In this document: in pieces, positions 1-12,308 of the stretch
How positions within the stretch are numbered: position 1 is the stretch's first letter
Layout of the letters: each line of letters starts with the position of its first letter
NCBI GenBank assembly: GCA_004352715.1
Contig: SCFE01000006.1
Location: forward strand, 1,410,614 to 1,474,613
Origin: Hofstenia miamia
Taxonomy: Eukaryota; Xenacoelomorpha; Acoela
Length of the DNA: 64,000 bases
Direction of reading: 5' to 3'
Made by a program: the position numbers and the translations under genes
The notes under the pieces: model-generated
Told to the model about the DNA's origin: nothing
Seen by the model: the letters and a program-made list of their open reading frames with translations, nothing else
Database searches by the model: none

Positions 1-393
1 TATTTAAAATCATTTTTTGCATCAAATCTTGGTCTGTAGCAAAGTATGTTTGCGGCCTCATTTTTGTTAATTTTACTGCAAATCGCCAGGTCGTGATTAC
101 AGCAGGCCTTGGTCCCTCATTTGATAGATTCAATCACTATAATTAATCTACAAAATGCGTTGGTTAATATTCAGTTTAGTAAAGTTCAGAGAAACAAAAT
201 AAATACGACGCTTGTACTTTGATAAGTATTTTCAAACATCAAAGTACAAAACGATAAAATGCTTAGTAAATATTAGTTTTGTAATCGAATTTGGACGCCG
301 TGCTACGGTAGTCGTGATAAAAGCGAAGGACTAAGAAAGTGGCCAAACTCCATTCTTAATAAGATTCCAATTCACTCACCAACAACATCCAAC

Positions 394-888
394 ATGTTTA
401 TGAACCGAAACGCAAGTTTAGATGACATTCTTCAACATCAACATCTATTCCAGGATTATTTAGGAGAAGAAATTCAAACCTCTTACTATAAGGAGAATCT
501 TGAATTGATTCTTCCTGATATTAATGACATCAAAGAAGCTGTGAAAAATGGGCATTATTTTGTTGTACTCGCATTTAAGGGGGAAGAAGCTGTGGGTTTC
601 GCGGGGTATCATTTTTCATACAGCACCTGGAACAGAGTTCAGACTTACTTATCCGACATCTACGTCATTCCTGAATACAGAAAGATGCATGTGGGAAGAA
701 GTTTGTTAAAATCAGTGCTTGAAAATGTCCACAAACGAAACTGCTGTAACATCGTATGGTTCTGTCCACAAAACAACGAAGGTGCAGTTAAGTTTTTTGA
801 AAAAATTGGAGCAGAAAATGTCAAAAATAAAGAAGAGTTTATCCATTTTGCCTTCAGCGCGTCTGAACTTAAGAAATTGTGTATATAG
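394..888 (+). CDS. GNAT-family acetyltransferase, spermidine/spermine N1-acetyltransferase-like
   Basis: A 164-residue single-exon protein. Members of this family transfer an acetyl group from acetyl-CoA to primary amines such as polyamines or thialysine in the cytosol. Visible signs: the beta-4 strand and acetyl-CoA loop around residues 88-107 (SDIYVIPEYR followed by HVGRSLL) and the FFEKIGAE segment near residue 130, typical of the GNAT C-terminal half. The order VGFAGYHFSYSTW then YLSDIYVIPEYR follows the SAT1/SAT2 layout closely, and the length fits that family (about 170 residues). The acetyl-CoA loop reads RKMHVG rather than R-G-x-G-x-G, so one of the usual loop glycines is replaced; activity is therefore likely but not certain. 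A second in-frame ATG two codons downstream could also serve as start. A polyadenylation signal AATAAA sits at 930-935, about 40 bases after the stop. The exact substrate is inferred from family resemblance only. Confidence 0.85.
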   Translation: MFMNRNASLDDILQHQHLFQDYLGEEIQTSYYKENLELILPDINDIKEAVKNGHYFVVLAFKGEEAVGFAGYHFSYSTWNRVQTYLSDIYVIPEYRKMHVGRSLLKSVLENVHKRNCCNIVWFCPQNNEGAVKFFEKIGAENVKNKEEFIHFAFSASELKKLCI

Positions 889-3391
889 GAATGCCACAAC
901 TTCTACTAATAACTAACCACGTAACAGCTAATAAACAAGGATTATATTTATCAGTATTTGAAATGTACTCAGCTTTTTTCCTTAAGCAAGCAAATTTCCC
1001 GGGTAAAAATACTTTTAATATAACTGAGTAGCCTTAGTACATGTTGTCCTAATAGAAATGATACTAAGTAATTCAGTGTATATCTAAGCGACAAAGGATA
1101 TCTTTGGGGCCTCATGACTTCTCTTTATGTAACGGAAATTTCTTTTTTGCTGTATTTGTACGTAATTATTAGAAATATCTAGATTCGATTATGAATATTA
1201 CAATTTCCAAAGCTTTTTATAGCTGAAGAAACTCGATTGAAGATTAACAAAATTACTGTTCTCCAACATAGTAATAGATAATTTATAAATTGAAAAAATT
1301 TCAGTACATTTTTATAGGCTTATTTGCTTGTGAACAATTCTGGCATTTATTGGAACTATTGAATCTATATTTCAAGTAGTGATGTGCAGATATAGGTTTG
1401 CCCGCGACTACCCGTTTTTATTCGGTCGCAATATCGTGTACGACCTGGGGCGTGTAAAAGTTTTACTGTTACAGTTACAACTTTAAAAATGTTGTTAATT
1501 AATTTCATTGTCATATTATGCAATATTTACAAAAAATTGAACTGGAAGCATCTTCAACGTCTACAACTCATGTACTTCTGCGGGCAATGGCCGAGTGGTG
1601 GTAACGATTTTGTGAGCAAGGGCAGCTGCAGACACAGATCATAGATAGCCGGCCGGGTAAGCGGATTGGAAAAGCCTTACTGAAATAGCATTCTTGTGAT
1701 GAAAAATTCGCAACAAATTTCGATAGTAATATATCAAAAGGCACTTAACCCATTCAGGGATCTGTAAAACTACCCAACCCTCTTTTATTTTATTTATCAT
1801 TCCCGGAAAAAATTATATTTTAGCTTAAAATTTTCTGACTTTAATGTTTATTTATTACACACTTCTTTGCCAAATTTTAGGTGGTGGCGATGCGTAGTTC
1901 CAAAACACTAACTGACGGAATTGCTAAAATCTAGTTACTAAAAATGGCCTTCAATTTCTTGGAGGTGGCTAAAATTTTGATGGTTTCAAATAATTTAAGC
2001 GCATGTCTGTACTATAAATCCATAGAGAAACCCTTGGGTGAATGATAACATTAAAAAATAATACAGCTTCACCCCCCCCCTACAAGTAAAAGTACTTTTG
2101 CTGAAGGCATCAAAGTAATATTAACTTTGTACCAGAAATGGTATGGTCTAGTTTACATTACCCAATTTTTTGTTTGCACGATTATTTTGGAAGATAAGGG
2201 ACAATTTTTGCCACCTCTGAATAAGTGGTGCAGGGGATTCCCTCTTTTGGAATAAGATTGAAACAGGAATTTACTTTCTTATACGAATAGTTTAGATAGT
2301 GATATGCAAACAAATAACTATTAGATTATCCAATTATTGGGAAAACTTGGTCATAGTTTTGTTTGCTAACTATTGGATTGAGTGCTAGCTGTATAGTGAA
2401 GCTTCTGTTTATTGCTATTTCCAAATTAATTATTGCTATTAACCTGTGAGGTGAAACCACTGTTCGGATAATCCATATATAGTAGCTATTCTAAGTTTAT
2501 AATGAAATGCATAGGCAAAGTTATTTAAAAACCAAAAAATCATAAATCAGAATTATTTATTAGAATAGTTTTGAAAAAGCAAATTTTTATACTAAACTTC
2601 AAAGAACTGTAAAAAATAAAGGACAGAAGACTACGAATTCAATCCCTACTGAATAATGCAAGCGCTTTTGGTCCTCACTCATATGTGGTTTTTTTGCAGA
2701 TAATCATTGCAAAATACCTGAGCTACGGTCAAAGTCTGTTAAAATCGCATAGGCATTTATATGTATAGAGCTTTGCAGCTCAAACTTGATGTGTATATTA
2801 TGCTGAGATGATATTAATGCCTCAAAATCTGAAGACACTGGGTTTCATTGCAATCACTGTAGAGAAAGCTACGTAAAAACATTTCAATTCTTCAACGGCA
2901 GTTGTTACTAGAAAGTTTCCTCAAATATCTGTAGAAAATATACCAACAGCAGCAAGTTAATGAATGCTTAATGGTGAAAGTGGGCTGGGCCACACAGACT
3001 GACATGGCACAAAAAATAATTATGTGGGCCGCGGACTGGGCTAAAAATAGACAAACTGTGGACTGGAGTGTGGACAAATGCGCACCCAGAGTGCGAACTT
3101 TAAAGTTTGTAATTTGTGTTTAGGAGATCGAGAAAAGTACAGATTGCCGCTATAAATTCAGAAGTTTGACAAACTATAGTTTTATGGTAAAAACTTATTT
3201 CTTTAGTAAATGATTTTTCAGCTCTCGGAATAAGGTATTTTTAAAAAATATTACTACTAAGTTTTTCCTTAAGAAAATAGGCTGGACACCAAATATCGCT
3301 CTTTATCTGTAGCGTTCTTGCAATTTATGCAATTCATTTTCCCAACTCATCATTTTTATATTTGATTGAATGTTTTACTAATGATTTTAAT
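889..3391. other. intergenic AT-rich stretch
   Basis: No gene is recognised after the polyadenylation signal at 930-935. The segment near 1577-1600 contains a tRNA-type A-box (GGCCGAGTGGT), possibly a decayed tRNA-derived SINE, but no B-box follows. A GGGCT-rich patch at about 2975-3065 resembles the inside of the 5142-5503 element without recognisable ends. Confidence 0.4.
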
Positions 3392-3735
3392 CAAAGTGGC
3401 AAACGAGTCGACCCAACTCGACCCGCAGGTTGGGTCAAAGAAAAATTGGGTCAAGTCGGGCTATGGGTCAAAATTTTGGAAATTCCCAGGTCAAGATTTC
3501 CTTGAAAAAACTAACCATGTTTTTGCATTTAGTATACAAGCTACTATGCTATATAACACCTACGCTAAAATCAATGTTAGTGACATTGGTTCATGTTAAT
3601 CTTGTCAAACATTTGCAAATACAATGACCCATGGGTCAGGTTGTTGGTCAACATACTATGGGTCAGGTCATTGGTCAATTTTTTGCGGGTTGGGTTGGGT
3701 TGTAGGTCAAAATATGTGATCCATTTGCCAATCTG
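3392..3735. mobile_element. hAT-type MITE with GGGTC subterminal repeats
   Basis: A 344-bp non-autonomous element flanked by a perfect 8-bp direct repeat ATTTTAAT (3384-3391 and 3736-3743), the target-site duplication length of hAT transposons. The ends are imperfect inverted repeats (left CAAAGTGGCAAACG, right end read in reverse CAGATTGGCAAATG). Inside, GGGTC or its complement GACCC occurs repeatedly near both ends, plausibly as transposase-binding subterminal repeats. It encodes no transposase, so it must rely on one supplied elsewhere. Confidence 0.8.
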
Positions 3736-3743
3736 ATTTTAAT

Positions 3744-5133
3744 TTCATATTGAAGTTGACTCCCATGAAATAAATGACTTAATCGAAAATCACTGTCTAA
3801 ATGAAATGAAGGATGCTGAAATTCATAGCATGATTGCAGTTGAAGGCGGAGACATGAACAGGGCAATCCAAAAGTCAATATGGTCATTGTGTTTTCGGAA
3901 TAAAGTAAAAGTTGGTGCTTCTTAGAAATTAGGTTTTTATTTCAATAATACCATAAAATTGTTGTTTTTGTATGCACGGCTTTGCTTAGTCATCAGTCTC
4001 ATGGAAAATTAGAATCCACAAAATAGTCATGCATACATTGATATCCAGAATTTTGATTTTAGAGAAGAGGATTAAATAAGAGAACGAATTCGCGAGCAAG
4101 ATAGGTTGGGCATTTGTCCTGCAATGTTTGCTAAATCCAATCATGCTCTCTTAAGTGAAGTTTCTTACTCTTAAAGAAGCTGCTTTGTAAAGATAGAAAT
4201 TTTCTTCTTCGAAAATTTGCCAAAATATTTTGTTTTTCACCTTAATCATTGTAATCGCTGATATAAGTCACTTTCTCAACTGTTTTTCTTTAGTTCAAAA
4301 TAAGTCAAAATTTTGAATTGGTTCGGTCAAAAAATGGGGCTGTGCTAGGTAAAAATTGGGTTGCACTAGAGATGATCATATTGATAAGAGTTCAAAAATG
4401 TCGAAGAAATTCAAAAGTGATTAGTGTTAATCGTTTTGAAAAAGATTGTTTTCCAGTGATGACAGCATGGATTAAGATCGCTTACTTAGATTATTATTGC
4501 TGACAATCCACAAGATTGCTTTGATGAATTGGCGCAGAAGTACATCACTAGTCGAGGACTGATTTACAGGATTTTTGCAGATGATTTATTGCTGAAGGGT
4601 GTCAGTTGCTAATCGATTCAAGCAAGAATTGATTACGAAAAATTTTTAGACGAATTGAAGATTTTTTGCAAATATTTCTGAAATATTCTTTATTTCTCCA
4701 CGAATTGAATTCATGTCAAATAGATTAACATAACCATAACAAAACTGTGACTGATGTTTCATTAAATTTGATATTTTGACTGACATTATTAATATTTCGT
4801 TGCTTAAGGTTATTTTGATTAAGTTCTAAAGGTTTTTCTTAGACCTTAGAAAATTTATTTACGTAGGAGATGAGGAACTAACATATAAATAGAATGTATT
4901 GAGAAAATATTCAATATAATTGTATGGCAGACATTAAAAGAATAAGCACGGGTCATGTCATATCAGAAAGCGATCTGCATGACAATTTTGATTTCACCAT
5001 TGTTATGAATATCAACACATAAGAATTAAAAGTTATTTAATGCATATTGTTCCTGTTTACTTGTAGGTTTGTTATTGATGTGCCTTAAGAGCTTGGGAAG
5101 ATTCCTTCATTTCCTTTTCACATTTGTATCTAT
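3744..5133. other. intergenic, no gene recognised
   Basis: AT-rich unique-looking sequence. A short open stretch near 3766-3895 (+) reads as protein for about 45 residues but has no convincing splice sites or recognisable family. Confidence 0.3.
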
Positions 5134-5141
5134 GTAAGTAG

Positions 5142-5503
5142 AAAAGATGGAAATGCGCTGGGTTGTCCATGGGCTGGGCTGGGTTGGGCCAAAGCGTCAC
5201 GGGACCAAATGGGTTTGATATTTCTGAGCTAAAATGTAAATTCATATTTTCCTTCTTAATATATATGATTAATTAAATTAATGGGTTGTTGTTGATATAA
5301 CTGATAAATACAATAGGTTTAGATTGACCTTTTCCTTAACGCACTTTCCCAGTAAAATGGCATCCAGTCATATTTTTAAAATGGTCTAAATTTCATTTTT
5401 TAGAAATGGGCTCTAAATGGGCTAAAGATTTGGTTGGCTGGGCCTACAAACAATGGGCTGGGCTGGAAACTTTTGTAATGTACTCTGCCAATTTCTATCT
5501 TTG
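5142..5503. mobile_element. hAT-type MITE with GGGCT subterminal repeats
   Basis: A 362-bp element bounded by a near-perfect 8-bp direct repeat (GTAAGTAG at 5134-5141, GTAGGTAG at 5504-5511; 7 of 8 match). The outer 19 bases are imperfect inverted repeats (left AAAAGATGGAAATGCGC, right read in reverse CAAAGATAGAAATTGGC). The word GGGCT or GGGCTGGGCT is clustered just inside both ends. The architecture matches the 3392-3735 element, but the subterminal word differs. No coding capacity. Confidence 0.65.
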
Positions 5504-5511
5504 GTAGGTAG

Positions 5512-6679
5512 CCATATTAACTGGAAATCGCATATTATTTCAAGCTAATATTATATCAAACAACTGCCAAGGACTTCTGAAAAAGCCAATACAGAGGTGT
5601 GGGCTTATAATCACTACAATGTACAGGCTATGGCCGTATGATAGTAGATTAAATTTCACGCCATTGTGGCTCCAATTTGTGGTTTTCGAAAGTTGCTAAT
5701 GTACCAAGCCTCTCGTTGGGTATAAGCTTAAGACCATATTAAATACTAATGTTCATATTGAATTTTATATTTAGTAACAAATAAACATTTATCAGAATTA
5801 TTATTTCGGAAATTTTCTGCAATTCAGCATGCATCCCTAAACAATAATGCTTTTCCCAGAATGCTAGAGGCAGATCTTTGATTATTCTACCGTTGTTAAT
5901 ACGAAACAGATCATTGCTGATCGTTTTGCGATTAGCTATCTCATTTAATAAACACTTGTTGTAAACCGCCATTCTTTACTCTTAATTGCTGATATTTCTG
6001 TCATGTTTATAACAAACCTCTGCAAGATTACAAATCTGTCATGAAGAGACACTTATGATTAACCATGCAAATTGTAATGAGCAACACACGAGTCGGTGCA
6101 CTTTATACAGACAGAAATTCATTAAAGTTGCCCTAGATATTATATATAACTTTACTAAATAAACAAGATAGAAACCAAAGAGCAAACTTTAAAAAAATAA
6201 TTATGAGAATATTAGCCTTTAGCAGTTAAGTTTAAAATTTTATCTATCACAATTTGGTTAAGAATAACTGTGATTGACATGCAAAAAAAGTTTTATATTA
6301 ATGTTTAAGTGTTGTGGTAAACTTAATGATTAATCGCAGAAAACCAATTCTTTCAATCAGTGAAATCCTAGAATTTTTGAAATCCAAAGTTTGTTTTCAA
6401 GGATCACAGTAAACTACGTATGGATATTAAATTTGTCTTCGAACAACCCGATCAAAGTAAAAGTCCATTGCCACTTGTAGTTAACTACATTTAACATTTC
6501 TTGACAAATATTTGGAAAATTTTAACGTTTCCAAGTAACACTACACAGGGAAATATTAAACATGTCACTGAATACAGGTAAAATTTAAAGGAAGATTTAG
6601 CAACTGACTAAATTTGATTATTTACATAGTCAATTTTCTACAATGTATTTGTTGTAATTTCGAAAATACTTGTCTACAG
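5512..6679. other. intergenic, no gene recognised
   Basis: AT-rich sequence with no convincing exon, RNA gene or repeat boundary. Confidence 0.3.
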
Positions 6680-6760
6680 TCATATAAACAGCTAGTGAAA
6701 CAAATTGTGCAGGCTATACATACTCATAACAATGAAAAAATTAGTGAGGGTGGTCAAGCA
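6680..6760 (+). CDS. candidate internal exon, protein not recognised
   Basis: An open 27-codon stretch (starting SYKQLVKQIVQAI) lies between a good acceptor (CTTGTCTACAG ending at 6679) and a possible donor (GCA then GTAACG at 6761). Both edges are phase 0, which is compatible with the next candidate exon at 7868. The codon choice and mixed charged residues look protein-like against the AT-rich background. No family was recognised. The reading frame stays open past the donor to about 6838, so the 3' edge is uncertain. Confidence 0.3.
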
Positions 6761-6938
6761 GTAACGGAATTTCACTTTCAAAATGGATGCTACTCATTCA
6801 ATAATGATTCATTTTTTATTGAAATGTGTCATGTGTGACTCCTTAGTAGGTTCAGCATTGAGACAGAATTCTTTTTGAGAAAGTCATTTTTCTTAGATCA
6901 ATGAACACAAAAATAGTCGGTAACGATACTTCAACAAC

Positions 6939-7003
6939 TTAACACTAGAACTACCGCAAATTTTTTTACCAAGAATACCCAACACCGGTCAAAATGACCG
7001 GTG
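6939..7003. mobile_element. piggyBac-type terminus with subterminal hairpin
   Basis: TTAA (6939-6942) is followed by CACTAGAACTACCG, which resembles piggyBac-superfamily terminal repeats. Forty bases further in is a perfect 9-bp hairpin (CACCGGTCA, 3-base loop, TGACCGGTG; 6983-7003), like the subterminal repeats of such elements. No matching opposite end was seen in the following 1.5 kb, so this is probably a solitary or decayed end. Confidence 0.5.
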
Positions 7004-7867
7004 CTAAAATAATTATTAAATATAAACGCAAAGTTAGCTTATGATTACTTCACACATGTTTATTGCAAAATACCCTACAGAATCCCAATTTATCCAATTT
7101 TGACAATCACGGGAGCCACACAATCGGACAATTACGTTCATCTGAATCATGTGAGTCGAGCTAAAGAATTTGATTTAGACAATATTTTGGTTTACATCTT
7201 TGTCAATCGATACTTTTAAACAAAATGTATCTATTTTAGAATAAATATATTATCTGCAAGAATTCATGAGTTTTATACGCAATATGATGCAATTTCTTGT
7301 AAAATCTTGAAATTTCTTTCGAGCTGCATGGAATTTAATAGAGTTTATCCGAGATGATCTAAGTGAAGTACAATCAATTCAAGAGAAGGTTATTGCACCA
7401 AAATTGATTTCTCGACATAGCATATTTTATGAGAGCGATACCAAATTCTTTTTATCAAAGGGTGTTAACTGGCGCAAGCCTCAGTCCAAGAATAGCTCTA
7501 AGATAAACAAGACCAATAAATTTTTCAATTTCACATATTGATGAGCCTGACATTGGTTAGGAAGCTGTGATTTAACAAAGGTACTATTTTATTTTTTCTA
7601 ACCATAAAATCAGTAAAGATGATTCTTCATGCAATAATCAGATTTGATAATTTTCGTTTTGTTGATAGTTAAATTTCTGGTGAGATCATAATGATATCAT
7701 GTTGACCAGATTTTACATTATTCCATAGTGTATTACCATTTTTTTATTTCCACCATAGTGTCATATTTAGCAATGAGGTCTAATATGGGTTCATATATTG
7801 AACTACAATTTTAAGATGACTAAATTCAACTAAATTTTCAATAGGATTTCAAATATAATGCCATCAG

Positions 7868-7997
7868 AATCCATGGAATCATCATCCTCTTATGATTTAT
7901 CTGGATCAAGATTGGCAAAATGCTGAAGAACATCCAATGCTGAGAATCGCTGTACATTACCAAGAAGATGTTATAGAGTTAATGGCCTTGTTACCAG
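7868..7997 (+). CDS. candidate internal exon, protein not recognised
   Basis: A 130-nt open segment encodes 43 residues beginning NPWNHHPLMIYLDQDW and ending ELMALLP plus one extra base. It lies between an acceptor (GCCATCAG ending at 7867) and a donor (CCAG then GTATAG at 7998). It starts in phase 0, so it could follow the candidate exon 6680-6760. Tryptophan, histidine and acidic content is high for random AT-rich sequence, which argues for real coding. The family is unknown to me. An alternative acceptor 20 bases upstream would bring in a stop codon. Confidence 0.4.
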
Positions 7998-8264
7998 GTA
8001 TAGATTCTAATTTTTACTACTTTGCACCATTATTCCTAATTATTCCATAAATTTTAATATAATTCAATTCTTAGGCGCATATAAATATGTATATATAGCA
8101 AACAAGAGCATAGCTACAATCTTAATTTCTCTCTAAATACTAACTATCGCGTGACCAAGTCCTAGTATGCAAATCTTTTTTTATTGTCACAAGAAATATG
8201 CACAAATAATATATTTCACATTCCCCATAATTTTGCTAAAATGTTTAAATACAATTATATATAT

Positions 8265-8400
8265 ATATATANNNNNNNNNNNNNNNNNNNNNNNNNNNNN
8301 NNNNNNNNNNNNNNNNNNNNNNNNNNNNNNNNNNNNNNNNNNNNNNNNNNNNNNNNNNNNNNNNNNNNNNNNNNNNNNNTATATATATATATATATATAT
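8265..8400. repeat. (TA)n microsatellite containing an assembly gap
   Basis: TA repeats run on both sides of an N gap (8272-8379). The AT and homopolymer-rich sequence just after it (8400-8480, runs of A, T and C) looks low in quality or complexity. Confidence 0.9.
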
Positions 8401-8449
8401 AACCCCCAAAAAAAAAATTTTATTATCCCCCAATTTTTTATCATTTTTG

Positions 8450-9460
8450 AAAAATTTTTCAATTAAAAAAAATTTTTTTTTTTTGGGCGTTCCTCTTTGT
8501 TTTTCCCGCATTGATCTTTATCCCACAAACAGTTTGGGCTTCGTTTTCCCCAAAACATTTTTTAATTCTTTTTTGGGGTTGATCCAGCTTTTTGCTTGCC
8601 AGTTCCGTTTAAAAACTTTTTTTTTGAAAATAGACCAAAAGATTTCAATAGGACTCAAGTGTAGTAGGCATGGCAGATTCATGTTTATTGGCACAAAATT
8701 GATTTGAATCTCTTCAAATGTGAAGAGGGTGAGGTTGGCCAAAATATGTTACTGTCAGCATGATTGGCTTCCTGAAATGGAAACAGGCGCTTGCAAATGC
8801 ATATATCAAAGTAAATTTCCTTATTGACAGCAAGATTTGAAGGACAAATGTATGGCATTGAAATTCCTGCAACACTTACAGCAATTTACACCAGGATCTT
8901 TATTTCGAATTTCTTCTGTGTATAGAATTTGACATCGCCGCAAACACCGACACTTGACGTGGAATAATAAAGCTGGCTGCCAGCATAATGTGATGAGATA
9001 GAGTAAAGTAGCTCTCATCATCAAAAACAAAACTGGGGTTGCCATCACACTTTGACAAAACCTCTCGGTAGAGATTACCAATCCATAAGCGCTGAGCTTC
9101 AATTTGCTTTTCAGTTGCATGAGTCTTCTTTCCTTTTCTAAAGGCAGATATGCCCTCCTCTTTCAATATTTTATTGGTATAGTCAAGAGAAATCTGAATT
9201 TCTCTTTGAAACAGGCCTTTCTTTGCAATTACTTCCTTAATGAAATTTTCCTCAACTCTGGAGTTACTTTTTCAGCTTGCCTTTCTCTTTGTAGTTGTTG
9301 ATAATGTTGTACAGAGTAGATTGAGGAATGATGAGCTGTTTGAGATATAGAGCGATCAATCATTGTATGACCACTGACCTGCGATCCTCCTCCTTAAGGT
9401 GCTGCATTTCTTGAGCGTGATAAGCAAATTATTCTAAAGCTTACAAAAAATATTGATTAT
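8450..9460 (-). pseudogene. decayed mariner-like (IS630/Tc1/mariner) transposase
   Basis: Minus-strand fragments of one transposase can be followed across several frames. Near 9410-9230 there is a helix-turn-helix-like part (QSTLYNIINNYKERQAEK). At 9166-8960 comes the region with the first catalytic aspartate (FVFDDESYFTLSH). At about 8780-8740 is the second block (IFWPTSPSSH), where families of this type have FWPDLASSH, so the catalytic aspartate appears lost. At 8742-8518 is the third block with its acidic residue (HLSPIEIFW followed by NWQAKSW). Frameshifts separate the blocks. It cannot make an active enzyme. The family assignment rests on the order and wording of the three blocks. Confidence 0.7.
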
Positions 9461-12308
9461 CAAGCTGTGTCACATACATTTAATTTCGCTCTAAAAGTTA
9501 CCATTTCGTTTCCAAAGACTATTTTTAACTATTCCATCTTTCTAGCGAACACTCGTTATTTATATTATATATATATATATATATATATGTACAGAAAATC
9601 TTATCTAATTCATAATTATAAGGTTTTATACTGTTTGTGCACTACTTCTTATAAAAAATTGTCTATTTATATTTGACAAGCAAACAGCTTTTTACAAGAT
9701 TCTTGTGTTTACTACAATAAAGTTACTCCTAGATTTTTGAATGATATTATTTTTGCTAATTCAATGCTTACATGAAGAGCTTTTGAATTCTATAACTAAA
9801 TTGTTGTAACATGTTAAATTTCGATACCTTAAGTAAAACTTAAGGATATAATCAAATTTGTACTAAAGCAAAATATGAATAGTTTTATCAGGGTTAAAAT
9901 ATTTATCTTCATTTCATAAAATTTCAATGTAATCCTATCTTTAGGTATGAAATTTCAGAAGCTGTAAGTATCATTTATTAAATTACATTGGTATGTTATT
10001 TAGCCATAAGTCACGTGCAAATAAAATCTGAATCAAGGACCTATGCATTATAAGTTTAAATTACATGTAATTGGCTTTTAATGACTTTCTTTTAAGACTA
10101 AGTAACAACGTGTATTATGGAATAGAATGAAATTGGTTTGCAAAAACTATACTTCAAAATTATATCAACGTGCTTAATGCGAATATTTAATAAAGAAATT
10201 AACAGATTTGAGAATTAAATGAAAAATTTACTTCATTATTTTTAAAATCTGAATAATGTTGCATTGTATTTGCTGATTCAATTAATATTATCTAATCAAA
10301 TAATTGATGTGAACTCTATGTAACAACTGAGAATTCTGTTTATACAAGGACTTACACAAATGAATAACCTCGTTAATACTATCTTCTGAAATTTAATTTG
10401 TGTAATAAAGATTGGAAATGACTGTGGCTGCCAGATACCTGTTAGGATATCATAAATAAATGTTTTAAAATAGTTTAGAAACAACTATGTCTATTTTATT
10501 GTTTTGATATTTACACTTTGGGGAGGGAGAATTACATAAATGGTGGTAGAGGCTAAGATGCTATTATATCTGTACTTAATACAAACATTCACTGATTTCT
10601 AATAATTACTAAAGCCTTGTTGTGTACATCAAGTCTCCTGAATTTATGTTACTAATTTTGAGCTCATTTCTTTTCCTCCGATTGAAATAATAATTTAGGC
10701 CTACATAGTATATGGTAGAGAGTATTTTTTATTGTTTCGATTTTCTGCAAATATTGTGACACCCATAGTTTTTGAAATGTATATGTGTATCCAATAGATC
10801 ATATGTTTATTTCATTTTTTAGATAGTTTTTCAAAATTTTAGGTTAAAGATTTAATCTAAATATCAATTGATCTATTTGATGATAGTCGATTTTGAAAAA
10901 TTAATCACTTCATTTTTTTAAATAATTTTTATTGAATATTTTAATGGTCCTCAAGTTTGTGAAAATTTGAAAAAACTTGTTAATGGGTATTAAGGTATTC
11001 AGCGATATAAAGTTTGCTTTAATTTGAGTCAACAGTACTCTAAGCAAGTACAAAATCTAACCATTAAAAACGAAATATACATTGGAACAAATATTTAGCA
11101 TAAATCAAGAAGGAAGATATTCAATTTACTTTGAAGAAGAGGAAAACTCTTTCAAAAATCAATTTTGAATAAAATTTCATAGTATGTCCTCAAAACAAAA
11201 CGAATTTCAAATATGACTTAATGGTCATTTTGAACAATTGCAAATTGAATTATGCGCACTTGTAGCTGTGGGCAAGATACGTTTTCCTTGGAAAGCAAGC
11301 AAAAAATATGAAATGTTATTCAGAGTTGGTTATAACAAAATTTAAAAATAATATTATATGCATACCATATTTTTGTAAGTCTATTTATTTTTTAAATTAT
11401 TTTATTGTTTCCGTGCAGGAGCGGATACAGAGAGGGCGAGAAAAATTGAATTAAATAATGCAATAAAAATTCCGTATAGAAATTATTTTGGTATCAAACT
11501 ACACATTTAGCATTTTATATTACAAAATGAATCTGTATCGACTCCTGTTTTAGTGTTCTGTGATTTAGTTAACATCAAAATGAGTATTTTTGAACAACTC
11601 TCAGGGGAATACAAATGTCGTTCTTATATGCATAAAATTTGCTTATAATTTACGTTAAAAATTTACTCCTGCTGGTAGTTGAGATATTCGTTAAAACATG
11701 CAAATATTTATTACTAGATAAACGCATTTTAGTTGAATTTTTCTGTTCTTCAGAACACTCAGTCAAATTGGATTTACTTGGACTAAGTATTTCAGTAAGA
11801 CTAGAAATAACAGGGACATGGACCATAAATGAAGCAACTGTGGGAACAGTTTTCAAAATACTTCTCATCCCCATGACTCTTAGACCTAGGAGTAAGCATT
11901 TCAGTAGGTATCAAAAAAATATGTCTTGAGACCTATTTGAAGATTGAGCAAACCATTTCATGGTATTGGGATGGGACGAGACTAAATGAAAGTGGAACCT
12001 TAGACATTTTAATGCAATGCTCTGCCCCAACATTAATTCGTTGTTCTTTAATCATTGATTAGAATTTAATGTTTATTCATGAAATTTTACTCTAAATTTA
12101 TGTGAGATAACATAAGTCTAAGCTCTACCGGAGGATCAAAAACTAATCGAAAAGTGAAGATTGACAATTGTGATCTTATTTAAGCGTGAGCTAACAGTAT
12201 TATGACATTAACAAAAATGGTCAAAGATGCGAAAAGTTGCAGGTCTACTCTGCAAATGTATTTGATAAATTTCCCTTGGCAATGGATTGAATTGAATATA
12301 AACATTAC
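9461..12308. other. intergenic or intronic, no gene recognised
   Basis: AT-rich sequence with a (TA)n run at about 9560-9588. If the F-spondin-like gene continues leftward on the minus strand, this is probably its next intron. A minus-strand open stretch at 11874-11650 was considered as its next exon and rejected on splice phase. Confidence 0.3.

Noticed and set aside
1577-1650. tRNA-Ser or tRNA-Leu gene
   Set aside because: Only an A-box-like GGCCGAGTGGT is visible; no B-box or cloverleaf.
8184-8511. Open frames running through the N gap
   Set aside because: They consist of TA-repeat codons and N positions and have no coding meaning; the same applies to frames crossing the gaps at 34.5, 36.3, 51.8, 54.9 and 55.6 kb.
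11650-11874. Minus-strand open frame (SNLTECSEEQKNSTKMRL) as the next F-spondin exon
   Set aside because: The cysteine and serine wording is faintly reeler-like, but no acceptor gives the phase required after exon 2 without a stop codon, and the expected tryptophan-AP and second cysteine motifs are absent.
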